Below are positions 26,395-35,482 of a DNA stretch of 64,000 bases, piece after piece (the stretch's first letter is position 1; every line of letters starts with the position of its first letter). Position numbers and translations under genes: made by a program. The notes below the pieces were generated by a model that saw only the letters and a program-made list of their open reading frames with translations, was not told the DNA's origin and ran no database searches. Source of the DNA: Actinoplanes xinjiangensis (GTDB lineage Bacteria > Actinomycetota > Actinomycetes > Mycobacteriales > Micromonosporaceae); assembly GCF_003148685.1 (NCBI RefSeq), contig NZ_QGGR01000008.1, forward strand, positions 62,001 through 126,000, given 5' to 3'.

Positions 26395-26805
26395 CACCGG
26401 CGCCAGGTGCCAGGACGCGTCGTCGTCGCGCACGACGACGAGCCGGACTCGGTCAGCGACATCGAGCCCGGCCGGCGGTCGAGACAGGGGCGCCTCGACC
26501 GGCGTGATCACCACGCTGGCCGATCCGTACCGGGTTCCAGCATCGCGCCTTGATCTGGGACGGTACTGACACCCCCCCACCGACAGATTGAGCTTCGGCC
26601 GTACCCGGGCTCGCCGGCTCGGCTTCGAAGACCCTGTCCACGGCGCTGGCCTGGTCGTCGCCCTGGCGACCGGGACAGGCTGCCCGGGCCGAATCGCTCG
26701 TTATCAGCGGTTGACCTCGAAAATTGGCATTGCGTGGGCAGGCTGCAGCGCCGGGTCATGACACCGCGGCGTTCCTGTGCTGGTCGGGCATGCTCTGGGC
26801 CAGCG
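26395..26805. other. Gap without a supported gene
   Basis: 411 bases. A minus-strand open stretch (about 26580 down to 26340) contains a gene-like run, VADRVRLVVVRDDDASWHLAP, but has no convincing start or family; it may be a decayed gene. Nothing else stands out. Confidence 0.4.
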
Positions 26806-26928
26806 CTACCGCAGGATGAGGTTGAGCAGGATCGTCAATCCGACCGACAACAGGATCGACACTGCGATCATGCCGAGGCAGCCAGCCGGCCCGCCGAAGA
26901 ACCGGATTTCCGTGTTTCCGATGCGCAT
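26806..26928 (-). CDS. Small single-pass membrane protein, 40 residues
   Basis: MRIGNTEIRFFGGPAGCLGM followed by one long TM helix IAVSILLSVGLTILLNLIL and a terminal Arg. Short proteins starting MRIGNTEIRxFGGPAGCL are recurrent in actinobacteria, so this is a real gene although very short. Function unknown. Confidence 0.7.
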   Translation of the reverse strand: MRIGNTEIRFFGGPAGCLGMIAVSILLSVGLTILLNLILR

Positions 26929-27278
26929 GGGTGCCGTCTACCCGCTCGGGGCACGAACACACGTGCGATTACCCCCGGCCCGCCCCGCCACTGTGCAGCA
27001 CAGGCGGCCACTGTCGTGAGCATCAGATCGCCCTGCCGAGAATGATGACCAGTGCACTCACATGCGCCGCTGTCCCGCGCCCATCCTCACATGCCGCCGA
27101 CAAGGGTTGCGGGTCACGACGCTGGGAGATCCCTCCGCTTTGGTTGCGAATAATCATCATGCTGCGAGTAGCTCGCCGGGAACCCCTCCACGGTCGCCTC
27201 GCATCGACTGACGCGCGCTCGTGAGCGATGCGCAATGCGCTAGGGTGGCGCTCGCCGCGTCGATATTCAGGGGGCTCC
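26929..27278. other. Gap without a supported gene
   Basis: 350 bases between a minus-strand membrane peptide and a plus-strand gene, so it should hold both promoters. The moderately AT-rich stretch at 27145-27165 (GCGAATAATCATCATGC) may be part of one. No clear repeat or hairpin. Confidence 0.35.
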
Positions 27279-27599
27279 GTGGCGGAGGACCTCGTGCGTG
27301 CCGTTGCCGAGCTTTACGAGGAGCACCGGCGAGCTGCCTTTCCGCCCCGGCTGAAAGTCGACGATGCCCATGGAGTCGAGATGGTCGGCCTGGATTGCAG
27401 GGTGACCGGTTGTGTCGGTACGTGGCTGGAGAACCGAGGACGTGTCGACAACCGGCGATGGGACACCCTTGCGGAGTGTGAGCAGCTGCTCAACCGCGCG
27501 ATTCCTGCCTTGGACGAGGCCGAGGCGTTCTACTACCGCCGTTTGCTGACTATGACGGTCCTCATCTTGGAGAAGCCCGACGACCCGCAGCCCCGATGA
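27279..27599 (+). CDS. Hypothetical protein, about 106 residues
   Basis: GTG 27279 with AGGGGG five bases upstream. VAEDLVRAVAELYEEHRRAAFPPR is a helical start; GLDCRVTGCVGTWLENRG has a C-x4-C pair and the second half is helical (DEAEAFYYRRLLTMTVLILE). Looks like a conserved soluble actinobacterial protein; no function recognised. Confidence 0.65.
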   Translation: MAEDLVRAVAELYEEHRRAAFPPRLKVDDAHGVEMVGLDCRVTGCVGTWLENRGRVDNRRWDTLAECEQLLNRAIPALDEAEAFYYRRLLTMTVLILEKPDDPQPR

Positions 27600-27701
27600 C
27601 TGCGTCTGAGCCGCCAGGGAGACGTCCTGAATGGCGGCTGGATTGCGGGCAGCGGACACCCGGCCGACATATTCCTTCGCCGCCGACCCTGCGTGCCCGG
27701 C

Positions 27702-28256
27702 TCAGCTTCCCGAGGACGAGCCGTCGCCGACGGTCGTGGACCCCCCGCTGGAACGGCCGACGACGTTGGTCTTCACCGTGCCGTTGGACACCGCGCCCGT
27801 GGCAGGCAGCCGGAACGCCCGCCGGCTCGCCTGGTCACCGGCCGCAAAGTATTCGCCACCATCGAGGTAGGCGCCGACCGGGTAACCGCGCGCGTACGTG
27901 GCGGAGTGCCAGATGAAGTAGAGGCCGCTGTCCTCCTCGGCGCAGGACTCTTCCTCGACGACCATGCCCTCCTCGTCGGCGCAGTAGAACACCTCCTGGC
28001 CCACGGGCTCCTCAGTGGGCGCGGTCGTCACCGGTCTGGTCGCCGGCTTGACTGGAGTCGTCGTCGTAGGCGCCGTTGTCACCGGCAGCTCAGCATCCTC
28101 CGCCTCGACAGCGGTGTCGAAGCTGTAACCGGGGGTATCGGCCGACTCCCACTCCTGCGGCGAGGAGCTGTCGCAGGCCGCGGCCCCGCCGGCCGCCAGC
28201 GACAGGAACGTGGCCGTCAGCACGACCTGACGGGAGCTGATCCGCCGGCTCCTCAC
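27702..28256 (-). CDS. Lipoprotein with Thr/Pro-rich linker
   Basis: 184 residues. Lipobox TFLSLAAGGAAAC gives a lipidated Cys near residue 28. An acidic then Thr/Pro-rich linker (TTAPTTTTPVKPATRPV) leads to a folded part with FYCADEEGMVVEEESCAEED (possible disulphide) and YFIWHSATYARGYPVGAYLDGG, and a Gly/Ser tail. GTG 28256 is used; its RBS is weak. Exposed on the outer face of the membrane; role unknown. Confidence 0.65.
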   Translation of the reverse strand: MRSRRISSRQVVLTATFLSLAAGGAAACDSSSPQEWESADTPGYSFDTAVEAEDAELPVTTAPTTTTPVKPATRPVTTAPTEEPVGQEVFYCADEEGMVVEEESCAEEDSGLYFIWHSATYARGYPVGAYLDGGEYFAAGDQASRRAFRLPATGAVSNGTVKTNVVGRSSGGSTTVGDGSSSGS

Positions 28257-28459
28257 TGAGCGGACTCGCTGATCACATTCATGGCTGCAGGCTAATTGAC
28301 CAGCGCCAACCCGCGCGATCCGCCGACGCCCACATCACACACCGTGACGGCACCGGGGTCGGGTCCGACACTCGACTTAGCCGATGTCAGTACGTCGTTG
28401 ATGGCACATCAACCGCGCACGGCGCGTTATGGACGGTGCCAGTGCTACCGGAATTAGCC

Positions 28460-29200
28460 TCAACCAGCCAGCTCGGCAATGTTCACGACTCTACTTCCAG
28501 GCGGTGCCACTAGGCCGGTGATTGTGGCACCGAAGTCAGTGAATGCCAGTTCGGCGCCACTCTTGCCGGTCAACTGGAGAGGGTACGGCTTGCCGGTCGC
28601 CGCAACGAACAGCTTCTTCTCGATATCGTCGAAATCCATGAGTCCGACCGCTTCGACGCCCGCGATTTCCTTGACGGCGCCGATGTCGAACCTCGTGGGC
28701 CGGAATAACCCGTCAAGGGAGCCGATGGCGAACAGGTCCACGAACGCCGGATCCTTGTCGGCTCCCGCGACCCACCGGTCGCCCATCGCCTGGGCCAGAA
28801 TCGTGCCCTGCCGAGTATTGGTCGACATGATCCAGAACTGCTTGTTCGGTCGCAGATACCGCTTGCCGCCGATGGAAAGGAGTTCTACCGTGGCCTTGCC
28901 AAAGGATACGGAAGCGATGAAGTTCAGCCCGCTGACCTTGAGGTCGATCAAGGCCTTCTCGCCGTCCTGATGCAACATCCCCTCAGCTCGGAAGGATTTC
29001 GCCTCCCTGAGCGCCGCCTTAGCCCGTTTCAGGATCTCTGTAGCGCTCAGCGCCTTGATCCCGTTGGAAGCCGGTGATGCGGTCGGCGCGACCGAGGGCG
29101 GCGGCGTAGGCACCGTCTTATCTTCGCTCTGACAACCGGCCAGTGTCGTGGCCGCAACGGCCAGAACAATCAACGCGGCCTTGGTCGGAATGGTGCGCAA
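28460..29200 (-). CDS. LppX/LprG-like lipoprotein
   Basis: About 246 residues from TTG 29200 (AGGA 7 bases upstream); the open frame continues to TTG 29236. Signal peptide with lipobox VLAVAATTLAGC, then a Pro/Ser linker. The ALSATEILKRAKAALREAKSFRAEG block is typical of the LppX_LprAFG lipoprotein fold, which in mycobacteria binds lipids in a hydrophobic cavity. Here the ligand is unknown. No partner permease is adjacent. Confidence 0.75.
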   Translation of the reverse strand: MRTIPTKAALIVLAVAATTLAGCQSEDKTVPTPPPSVAPTASPASNGIKALSATEILKRAKAALREAKSFRAEGMLHQDGEKALIDLKVSGLNFIASVSFGKATVELLSIGGKRYLRPNKQFWIMSTNTRQGTILAQAMGDRWVAGADKDPAFVDLFAIGSLDGLFRPTRFDIGAVKEIAGVEAVGLMDFDDIEKKLFVAATGKPYPLQLTGKSGAELAFTDFGATITGLVAPPGSRVVNIAELAG

Positions 29201-29523
29201 ACGAGTATCCTGTCCGTCTTGTGGAGATAGGGCCAACCCATCGACGAACGGAATCTAAGCGTACCGGAGCCGACCTGTCCATCCGTATCGTCGCAGCCCT
29301 GCGACCACCCGTTGCCATCATCCAGCCCGTCATCGGTCTGAAATTCATCCCACGGGCGTTGAGCCGCCTACTCTCATGCCGCCGACAAGGCGCGTCCTCG
29401 CCGCCTGCGGCGCTGAAGCGCGGTCAGCTTGTTGAGTACCGCCCCTCCTGGTTCGTAGCATGGGACACTCAGCTGGTTGAAGATGAGATTGCAGCGACCA
29501 TCCTCGGCAGCAATGGCGGCATC
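29201..29523. other. Gap without a supported gene
   Basis: 323 bases between divergent lipoprotein genes. Open frames on the plus strand are Arg/Ser-rich shadows. No hairpin or palindrome of note was seen. Confidence 0.3.
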
Positions 29524-29793
29524 GTGAATCACAAGAACCATTCCGGTCTCATCGCCGTTCTTTGCTTAGCGCTATTCGCAGCCTTGGGCCTATCAGCATG
29601 TGAGTTGAAAGATGCAGACCGACCTCAAGTGACGCCTGGAGCCTCGACGCCAGGTCGCGTGTCGGCGTCGCCCTCGCCTCCTCAGCCTCCCTGCGGGCCA
29701 GCTGCTTCCGCATCAGTAGCCGGCGAAATCGATGGCGGGATCCTGGGGCCGGACAACATCTGCATCCCGGCGCCCACCACTTCACGTGGATAG
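29524..29793 (+). CDS. Small lipoprotein, about 89 residues
   Basis: From GTG 29524: VNHKNHSGLIAVLCLALFAALGLSAC is a lipoprotein signal with lipobox LGLSAC; the rest is Ser/Pro-rich with two more Cys (PPCGPAA, DNICIPAP). No RBS is obvious, and codon use is less biased than in neighbours, suggesting acquired or decaying DNA. Confidence 0.45.
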   Translation: MNHKNHSGLIAVLCLALFAALGLSACELKDADRPQVTPGASTPGRVSASPSPPQPPCGPAASASVAGEIDGGILGPDNICIPAPTTSRG

Positions 29794-29794
29794 C

Positions 29795-29972
29795 CCATAA
29801 GGACCTCCACCAGACGCTCGACTTCCCCAGCGGTGTGCGGGGTGATCGCAGCGCCGGCAGCGATGTGCTCACCAACCTCGTACAGCGTGACGTACAGGCC
29901 CTCGGCCGTTTCCCGATCGAGCGCAAGGATGATGTCGCTGTTCGCGGCCCGGAGCCGCAGCGCGCTGGTAGG
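29795..29972 (-). pseudogene. Orphan coding fragment on the minus strand
   Basis: One minus-strand frame reads SDIILALDRETAEGLYVTLYEVGEHIAAGAAITPHTAGEVERLVEVL-like sequence (about 50 gene-like residues) between stops, without start codon. Probably the remains of a gene; no family assigned. Confidence 0.3.
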
Positions 29973-30041
29973 CAGAGGGCGGTGTCACACAGCCGGTCGT
30001 GCCGGACATCTCTTGTCTGTAATGATCAAGACGAAGGGATC

Positions 30042-30704
30042 ATGATGGCGGCGTGGAACGACACCCGACTCGAGCAGCTGGTGCGCGACGCGGCACCCGC
30101 GCCGAGGCTCGGCACCGATGACGAGGTCACCGGCCTGCTGCGTCAACTGGCCGCAGATGTAGTCACCAGCCAGCCGCAGGCCCACACCGGGTTGCGCGGC
30201 ACCCTTACCCGATGGCGGAAGCTGCTGATCGCGCCCGTGGCCGTCGGCGTCCTGGCGGTGACAGCGGCCGCCGGCTACGCGATCTGGCACGACTCGGGCT
30301 CTGCCGGCTTCGAACAGGCGGTGGACGGCCACACCGCCCGGCTCGAGCTACCGCCCGGCACCGACCGGGCCGCCTACGCGGCCCAACTGCGCCAGCAGGG
30401 ACAGGACAAGCAGGTCACCCTCTCCGACCTGGCCACCCAGAGCATGGCCGAGCACTATGCGGTATGCGCCTGGCTGACCGCGTGGGACCGTCGGCACGCC
30501 GCGGGAGACAGCGCCGGGCAGGCGCAAGCTGTCGCCGCGCTGCGCCGGGCGATCGAAGCGCCCGCTATGACCGCCACCGACGGCGGTGGCGTCATCGCGA
30601 ACCTGCAACAGGTGGCAACTGCCGCCGCTCGCGGTGATCGCCGACCGGTCACCCGGGAACTGCAGGCCAACTGCACGGCAGCCGGCCTGGACGGTATCCG
30701 ATGA
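30042..30704 (+). CDS. Single-pass membrane protein, probable partner of the ECF sigma factor
   Basis: 220 residues. N-terminal cytoplasmic helix (DTRLEQLVRDAAPAPRLGTDDEVTGLLRQL), one TM segment (LLIAPVAVGVLAVTAAAGYAIW) and an extracytoplasmic domain of about 135 residues with two Cys. The layout is that of sigma-associated membrane proteins. AAGGG lies just upstream of ATG 30042/30045. It overlaps the sigma gene by 4 bases (ATGA), so their products are made together. It may be the anti-sigma factor, though it lacks a zinc-binding HxxxCxxC motif. Confidence 0.65.
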   Translation: MMAAWNDTRLEQLVRDAAPAPRLGTDDEVTGLLRQLAADVVTSQPQAHTGLRGTLTRWRKLLIAPVAVGVLAVTAAAGYAIWHDSGSAGFEQAVDGHTARLELPPGTDRAAYAAQLRQQGQDKQVTLSDLATQSMAEHYAVCAWLTAWDRRHAAGDSAGQAQAVAALRRAIEAPAMTATDGGGVIANLQQVATAAARGDRRPVTRELQANCTAAGLDGIR

Positions 30705-31276
30705 CCACATCGACGCACCCCGACGCCGAAGCGGTCTTCACCGCCCTGATGACCGAACACGGACCTGCCGTGCTCGGCTACCTCACCCGGCGCACCGATC
30801 CGACACAGGACGCCGCAGACCTCATGGCCGAAGTATTCGTCGTAGCCTGGCGACGCCTGAACGACGTACCGACCGACCCCGGCCAGGCCCGCGCCTGGCT
30901 ACTGGGCACCGCCCGCGGCACCCTGGCCAACCACCGCCGCAGCGCCACCCGACGCTCCCACCTCGCCGACCGGCTCCGCCAGCACCTGCACATCCAACCC
31001 GACAACACCCCACACGACACCGGCACAGTCGTACGCTCGGCGCTGGAGCAGCTCAGCACAGACGACCGGGAACTACTCACCCTCATCGCCTGGGAAGACG
31101 TCAGCCCCGCACAAGCCGCCACCATCCTGCGCCTGTCCCCCGCAGCCACCCGCAAACGCCTCGAACGCGCCCGCACCCGACTACGAGCCCTACTCGAAGC
31201 CGACGAGGCAACACTCTCCAACCGACCCACAAAACCGCCTCGAACGTACCGGCCGGCATCAGACCCCGCGCTCTGA
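30701..31276 (+). CDS. ECF-type RNA polymerase sigma factor
   Basis: 191 residues: region 2 (GPAVLGYLTRRTDPTQDAADLMAEVFVVAWRRL) and region 4 (LSTDDRELLTLIAWEDVSPAQAATILRLSPAATRKRLERARTRL). Coupled to the preceding membrane protein; the order partner-then-sigma is the reverse of the common arrangement. The final ~20 residues overlap an antisense transposase remnant's surroundings and may have been changed by that insertion. Confidence 0.85.
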   Translation: MTTSTHPDAEAVFTALMTEHGPAVLGYLTRRTDPTQDAADLMAEVFVVAWRRLNDVPTDPGQARAWLLGTARGTLANHRRSATRRSHLADRLRQHLHIQPDNTPHDTGTVVRSALEQLSTDDRELLTLIAWEDVSPAQAATILRLSPAATRKRLERARTRLRALLEADEATLSNRPTKPPRTYRPASDPAL

Positions 31277-31325
31277 AGGCCACCGCCGTTCGAGTCGTTC
31301 CAGATCCGCATGGGTCGCGGGTCGT

Positions 31326-31610
31326 GCACCAGCTTGTGGTGCTCACGGCGGCGTAGAGCCATCGCGCCGCCGTGCTCGGGCACCTCGGCTGCGGCGGGCT
31401 GCTTGTCGATTGGCGCGACGACGGGCTCGTGCAGGCAGCTCCGGTACCAGGCGACGCAGCGTTCGACGGCCTCGGCGAGTTTCTGCCACCGGTCGGCGAC
31501 CTGCACCGCGTCCGGCGCGCCTGTACGGGCTCCCTCGGCGTAGGCACTTGCGCGGTATCTGCGGATCACCTCCGGTTTCGAGTCCGCGTCGAGCCACCCA
31601 GCCAACGGCG
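31326..31610 (-). pseudogene. ISL3-family transposase internal fragment
   Basis: LAGWLDADSKPEVIRRYRAS, AYAEGARTGAPDAVQVADRW, then LAEAVERCVAWYRSCL: the conserved middle of ISL3 transposases. Start and C-terminus are missing. It differs in part and strand from the ISL3 C-terminal piece at 17205-17324, so the two are separate relics. Confidence 0.6.
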
Positions 31611-31721
31611 AAGCGTCGCCGCCGTGCTTAACGTCGGAGATGGCGGGTATCGCTGTGTGTGTCCAACTGACCCGATCATTCGGGGTCAGATGCCAACGAC
31701 CCGGAAGGGACATGATCCGCG

Positions 31722-31886
31722 ATGAATTCCGCCGTGAGCACTGCCATGAAGACCGCGTTGCCGGTGGTGACCAGCGCGGCCACCGCCTACGTGATGCGCA
31801 GAACCCGCTTGCCGCGCGTCGCCACTCCGGTGGTCAGTCTCGTCGTCGGTGGCGCCGTGGCGAAACTGGCCCAGCGCATCCGCTGA
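31722..31886 (+). CDS. Small hypothetical protein, 54 residues
   Basis: MNSAVSTAMKTALPVVTSAA, TAYVMRRTRLPRVATPVVSLVVGGAVAKLAQRIR: moderately hydrophobic, basic, possibly membrane-associated. GGAAGGGA lies about 12 bases before ATG. An overlapping frame from ATG 31712 looks less gene-like. Confidence 0.45.
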   Translation: MNSAVSTAMKTALPVVTSAATAYVMRRTRLPRVATPVVSLVVGGAVAKLAQRIR

Positions 31887-32025
31887 CGCAACGTCCATCG
31901 TCCGGACAGCTCAAGGCCTCCGGCAGGATCACCGGCACGTGACGCGGCGGCATGAGTCGACCGAGACGCAGTGGGCACCCGCTGGAGCCGTTGCTGGCTG
32001 CCGGTCGTAAGCCAGGACACCGTGA

Positions 32026-32394
32026 CTAATTCGACCCGGATTTAGGGTAGCGCTCCAGATAAATACGGTTGATGGCGCTATTGGGATCCAGCGACGCGAC
32101 GAAGGCGGTGACCGTCTTACCGGAGGTCAAGGCAGCCAGAGCCGTCTGCAGAACTTGATCCGGGGCCTTCGTGGCCTCGAACCATGTGGTCTTGAGCTTC
32201 CCCTCCGGGTCGTCCAACTGGACGAGGACCTTTCCGGCGTCGGCTGCCGGTCCGGCAGCGACAACGTGACATCCGTAGCACCGGTATTCGACGTCGGCCT
32301 GCTGGGCAGCAGACACCGCCGAACCACCGAAAGCGAGAGAACTCGCCGTCACCGCCGCGACCACCGTCGACCGCCACATTCCTGTCGTACTCAT
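32026..32394 (-). CDS. Small secreted protein with a CYGCH motif
   Basis: 122 residues: signal peptide (VVAAVTASSLAFGGSAVSAA), then YRCYGCHVVAAG, followed by a helical domain ending YLERYPKSGSN. The C-x2-C-H string matches a c-type haem site formally, but no axial partner or cytochrome fold is obvious; a disulphide is equally possible. Start GTG/ATG at 32394. Confidence 0.6.
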   Translation of the reverse strand: MSTTGMWRSTVVAAVTASSLAFGGSAVSAAQQADVEYRCYGCHVVAAGPAADAGKVLVQLDDPEGKLKTTWFEATKAPDQVLQTALAALTSGKTVTAFVASLDPNSAINRIYLERYPKSGSN

Positions 32395-32486
32395 CTGTTC
32401 TCCTCGTGATTTTTGAACGAGTCGGGTGAGGTGAAGCTATTCGGTCGTGGTTTTTCGCTTGATCGGATCGCCGTGCGGCCACCCCT

Positions 32487-32502
32487 GCGGGTGATCACCC
32501 GC
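32487..32502. promoter_or_regulatory. 16-bp perfect palindrome
   Basis: GCGGGTGATCACCCGC lies 92 bases upstream of the secreted CYGCH protein, in an otherwise gene-free 297-base stretch (32395-32691). Candidate operator; no regulator is adjacent. Confidence 0.35.
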
Positions 32503-32691
32503 CATTTCTGTCCGGCCGCAGGTCCACGCCGAAATAAAGGACCATGCCGGCTCCGCAACGGCAGGTGCCGGTATCCAACGCGGCACGCGTCTGCATGGCG
32601 TTCTGGAGGCGTACAGTCCGGGGCGAGCCGGTCTCGCGGACGTCGCCGTGGCATTCGGGCGGGCTTCGGCTGGTTGACGCCGCGAGTCGTT

Positions 32692-33933
32692 TCAGGCGGT
32701 GTGGCCGGCCAGTCGCTTTCCGCGCCGCCAGACGGCAAGGGTGTTGAGCGTGTCGTTGATCGTCGTGGTGGGGTCGCCGCCGACGAGGAGCAGGTCAGCG
32801 CGAAGTCCTTCGGCGATGCGGCCGCGGTCGGTGAGGCCGAACCGGCGTGCCGGAGTGCCGGTGGCGGCTCGCAGCGCCTCGATCGGGCTCAGGCCGGCTC
32901 GAACCAGGTACTGCAGTTCGTGGTGGACGCTGGCTCCGTGGGCAAGGCCGCCCAGGAACGGCAGGGGGACCGAGGCGTCCGTGCCGACCAGGAGGTCCAC
33001 CCCGGCGTCATGCAGTGCCTTGACGGAGTTGAGCACGTCGTTGATGTCGCCCTGCGGGTAGTGGTTGAAGCTGGATCGCAGGGTCTCCAACCACGGCTTG
33101 TCGAGACGTGACGACACCCGGGGATCGGTGGCGAACTCGGCACCGGTGATACCCATCATCGAGGCGTTCAGGACGACACAGGGCACGACGAAGGCGCCTG
33201 AGGCGGCGATCTGTTCGATGATCTCGGCGGTGTGGGGTCGATCCATGAACAGATGCGCCAGACCGCTGATGCCGGCCTCGATCGACATGCGGGTCGCGTC
33301 GATGGTCAGAGCGTGCGCGACGGTGAGCATGCCGTGCCGCCCGGCCTCGGCCACGCCGGCGTTCAGTGTGCTCTGATCGAGCATGGGCAGGCCAGGATGG
33401 CCTTCCACGCTACCGTCGTCGACCATGAACTTGATGTAGTCGGAGCCCGTCTCGACCAGTTTCGGGATGAACGCGACCGCCTCTTCCGGGGTGGTGGAGA
33501 ACGGCATCACGGGCGCATATTCGGGAGCGCCGCGTCCGGTTGCACCAGCCGGCGGACCGGGCCGGAATCCCTCAGGGAACAACTCAGAGGGGTGCCCTCC
33601 GGGCGGGGTGACACCGAAGCCGGACGAGCGTACGTCGGCGAGGTTGTCGTCCTCCTCGATGTGCTTACGGTTGGGGCGGGTGTTGGTGCCCTGCATCTCC
33701 AGGTGGGTGGTGACTCCGAAGCGAAGCGCCAGCGCCAGGCTCTGCGTGTTGGTGTGCACGTGCGCATCGATGAGGCCCGGCAGGAGTGTCGCCCCGGCGG
33801 CGTCGACGATCCGGGTGCCGGAGGACGGCTGCACCCCCACGGCGGTGATCGTGGGGCCGTCGATGACGACGGTGGTTGCGTCCAGCACATCATGGCCGTC
33901 GAAGATTCGTGCATTGACGATGGTAGTGCTCAT
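32692..33933 (-). CDS. Metal-dependent amidohydrolase
   Basis: 413 residues of the imidazolonepropionase-like amidohydrolase superfamily. Metal ligands visible: DAHVHT, YIKFM (the carbamylated-Lys position), TVAHAL, GLAHL and GTDAS. A cytoplasmic enzyme hydrolysing C-N or related bonds in small molecules; substrate not deducible. It lies downstream of a TetR gene on the same strand and carries in its promoter the same palindrome as that TetR's own promoter, so TetR repression is likely. Confidence 0.85.
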   Translation of the reverse strand: MSTTIVNARIFDGHDVLDATTVVIDGPTITAVGVQPSSGTRIVDAAGATLLPGLIDAHVHTNTQSLALALRFGVTTHLEMQGTNTRPNRKHIEEDDNLADVRSSGFGVTPPGGHPSELFPEGFRPGPPAGATGRGAPEYAPVMPFSTTPEEAVAFIPKLVETGSDYIKFMVDDGSVEGHPGLPMLDQSTLNAGVAEAGRHGMLTVAHALTIDATRMSIEAGISGLAHLFMDRPHTAEIIEQIAASGAFVVPCVVLNASMMGITGAEFATDPRVSSRLDKPWLETLRSSFNHYPQGDINDVLNSVKALHDAGVDLLVGTDASVPLPFLGGLAHGASVHHELQYLVRAGLSPIEALRAATGTPARRFGLTDRGRIAEGLRADLLLVGGDPTTTINDTLNTLAVWRRGKRLAGHTA

Positions 33934-34007
33934 GTCTTGTAGTCCTTTGTGGTAGTTGGTGGCGTCGGCCGGGCCCGGCAGGATTTCGGCTATTTACGAT
34001 CTAGTTC

Positions 34008-34027
34008 GTTACGAACATGTTCGTGAC
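34008..34027. promoter_or_regulatory. TetR operator in the amidohydrolase promoter
   Basis: GTTACGAACATGTTCGTGAC, with the perfect 12-bp core CGAACATGTTCG (34012-34023), 75 bases upstream of the amidohydrolase start. The identical core recurs at 34782-34793. Confidence 0.75.
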
Positions 34028-34090
34028 AGTCATGCGTCGCGGTCGGCGGTGCAGGTTGTCGGCCATGAACCGCCGGTGGCCGGATGTCGT

Positions 34091-34768
34091 TCAGCGGGTG
34101 GCGCACAGCCCATCGATGATCGTGGCGAAGCACCACCGCATGCGCTGCTCGTGGTCACCGGACAGGATCTCGTCGCGAACGTGGGCGATGTTCGGGTACG
34201 TGCCCGACGGGGCCTCGATGACCGCGACAGCCAGAGCGCGCTCCTCCCCCTCGGCGTCGGCGGCCTCGTCGCGGCTGCCCTGCTCGGCGGCCATGGAGAT
34301 CGCCTGCTGCAACAGCATGTCGACACCCCAGGCCGCTTGCCGGATCGGGACGTCACCGGCGAGCAGTAGCCCGAGGATGGTGTCGATCAACCGCAGATAG
34401 TGGGGGCCGGAAGGCCGCAGCACCAGCACCGAACGAGCCAGACTGGGATAGGCGAACAGCAACTCGGTGCAGGAGCACAGCAGCCTGATCAGTTGCTCAC
34501 GCCAGTCTTCTCCCTGCTGTACGGCGGGCTGATCCAACTCCGCAACCAGCTCGTCCAGCATTGCGCCGTGCAGTTCGGCGGTGTTGCGAACGTAGACGTA
34601 CAGGGACGCGGGGCCGGTGTCGAGCTCCGCGGCCAGCCGCCGCATCGTCACCCGCTCCAGCCCTTCCTCCCGCATGACCCTCAGCGCGACGGCGACCACA
34701 CCCTCACGGCTCATCGCCGGTTTGGCAGGACGGTCACGACGACTCACCGGAACACGGCGTGGGCTCAT
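34091..34768 (-). CDS. TetR-family regulator of the amidohydrolase
   Basis: 225 residues from ATG 34768. N-terminal HTH MRRLAAELDTGPASLYVYVRN and a TetR_C-like helical domain (LLCSCTELLFAYPSLARSVLVLRP). A palindrome 10 bases upstream of the start, shared with the amidohydrolase promoter, indicates autorepression and joint control. Confidence 0.85.
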   Translation of the reverse strand: MSPRRVPVSRRDRPAKPAMSREGVVAVALRVMREEGLERVTMRRLAAELDTGPASLYVYVRNTAELHGAMLDELVAELDQPAVQQGEDWREQLIRLLCSCTELLFAYPSLARSVLVLRPSGPHYLRLIDTILGLLLAGDVPIRQAAWGVDMLLQQAISMAAEQGSRDEAADAEGEERALAVAVIEAPSGTYPNIAHVRDEILSGDHEQRMRWCFATIIDGLCATR

Positions 34769-34777
34769 AACGCGATC

Positions 34778-34797
34778 GTAGCGAACATGTTCGTTAC
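34778..34797. promoter_or_regulatory. TetR operator in its own promoter
   Basis: GTAGCGAACATGTTCGTTAC with core CGAACATGTTCG, immediately upstream of the TetR start; matches the site at 34008-34027 in 17 of 20 positions. Confidence 0.75.
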
Positions 34798-34905
34798 TGG
34801 CTACCTCGCACCGACAGATGAGGCGAGAGCCGGCCCACACGGCGTCGTTAGCGCGCCTCCGGTGGAGGCCGACACATGTCATGGACGGTGTCTGCGGAAC
34901 TCGGC

Positions 34906-35247
34906 CTATCGACCGGGCCAACCTGTAGGGAGGGTGTAATGCCAGCCCTCCCGCCAGGCGAACGGTGCATCGACCTGATCCTCCAGCGGGATTCCGGCGA
35001 GGAGATTGTCCAGCGCCCACCGGTTGGCGGAATGGGAGATGAGGAGGACCTTCTTGCCGTCCCAGTCCCGTGCGACTTCGCTGAGGAAGTCGCGCGTCTG
35101 GCCCACCACCTCCTGATAGCTCTGCCCTCCGGGGAACGGCTGGTGGATGTGCTGGGACCTGATACGTGCGAGTTCGCCGACCGGCGTGCCGTTGAATGTT
35201 CCGTAGTTGCATTCGCGCAGTCGCGGGTCCTGACGGATCGGGATCCC
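34906..35247 (-). pseudogene. Histidine phosphatase (phosphoglycerate mutase-like), 5'-truncated
   Basis: IPIRQDPRLRECNYGTFNGTP, FPGGQSYQEVVGQTRDFLSE, LLISHSANRWALDNLL and APFAWREGWHYTLP form the C-terminal two-thirds of a histidine phosphatase with the second catalytic His (SHS). The N-terminal RHG motif is missing: the frame upstream is unrelated sequence running into the promoter of the next gene. Not expected to be active. Confidence 0.65.
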
Positions 35248-35482
35248 GGTCCCGGCGAAGTCAGGGATCCTCCTCGTCGTGGCCGGACCGCCATCGTCGC
35301 AGCCATTGATCATGTCGGCCAACTTGTCAACGGCGTGCTGGTCGCCCGGCATGGCATCGGGCTGAGTGACCGAGCCTGTCCAGCTGAACGTGATAGCCGC
35401 TCCGGCCCGGTTCGATGCCTTGCGTACCCACCGTGACGGTGAACCGGACCGGGCACGAGGTTGCCCGGTGGCCCCGTTGGGC

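Noticed and set aside
24748..26580. 610-codon open frame on the minus strand
   Set aside because: Antisense to the S1 protease with its clear catalytic triad; composition is that of a GC-rich shadow frame (Gly/Arg/Val-rich, no family).
32290..32310. CYGCH as a cytochrome c haem site
   Set aside because: Only one motif in a 122-residue protein with no cytochrome-like fold or axial Met/His pattern; a disulphide or chance is as likely.
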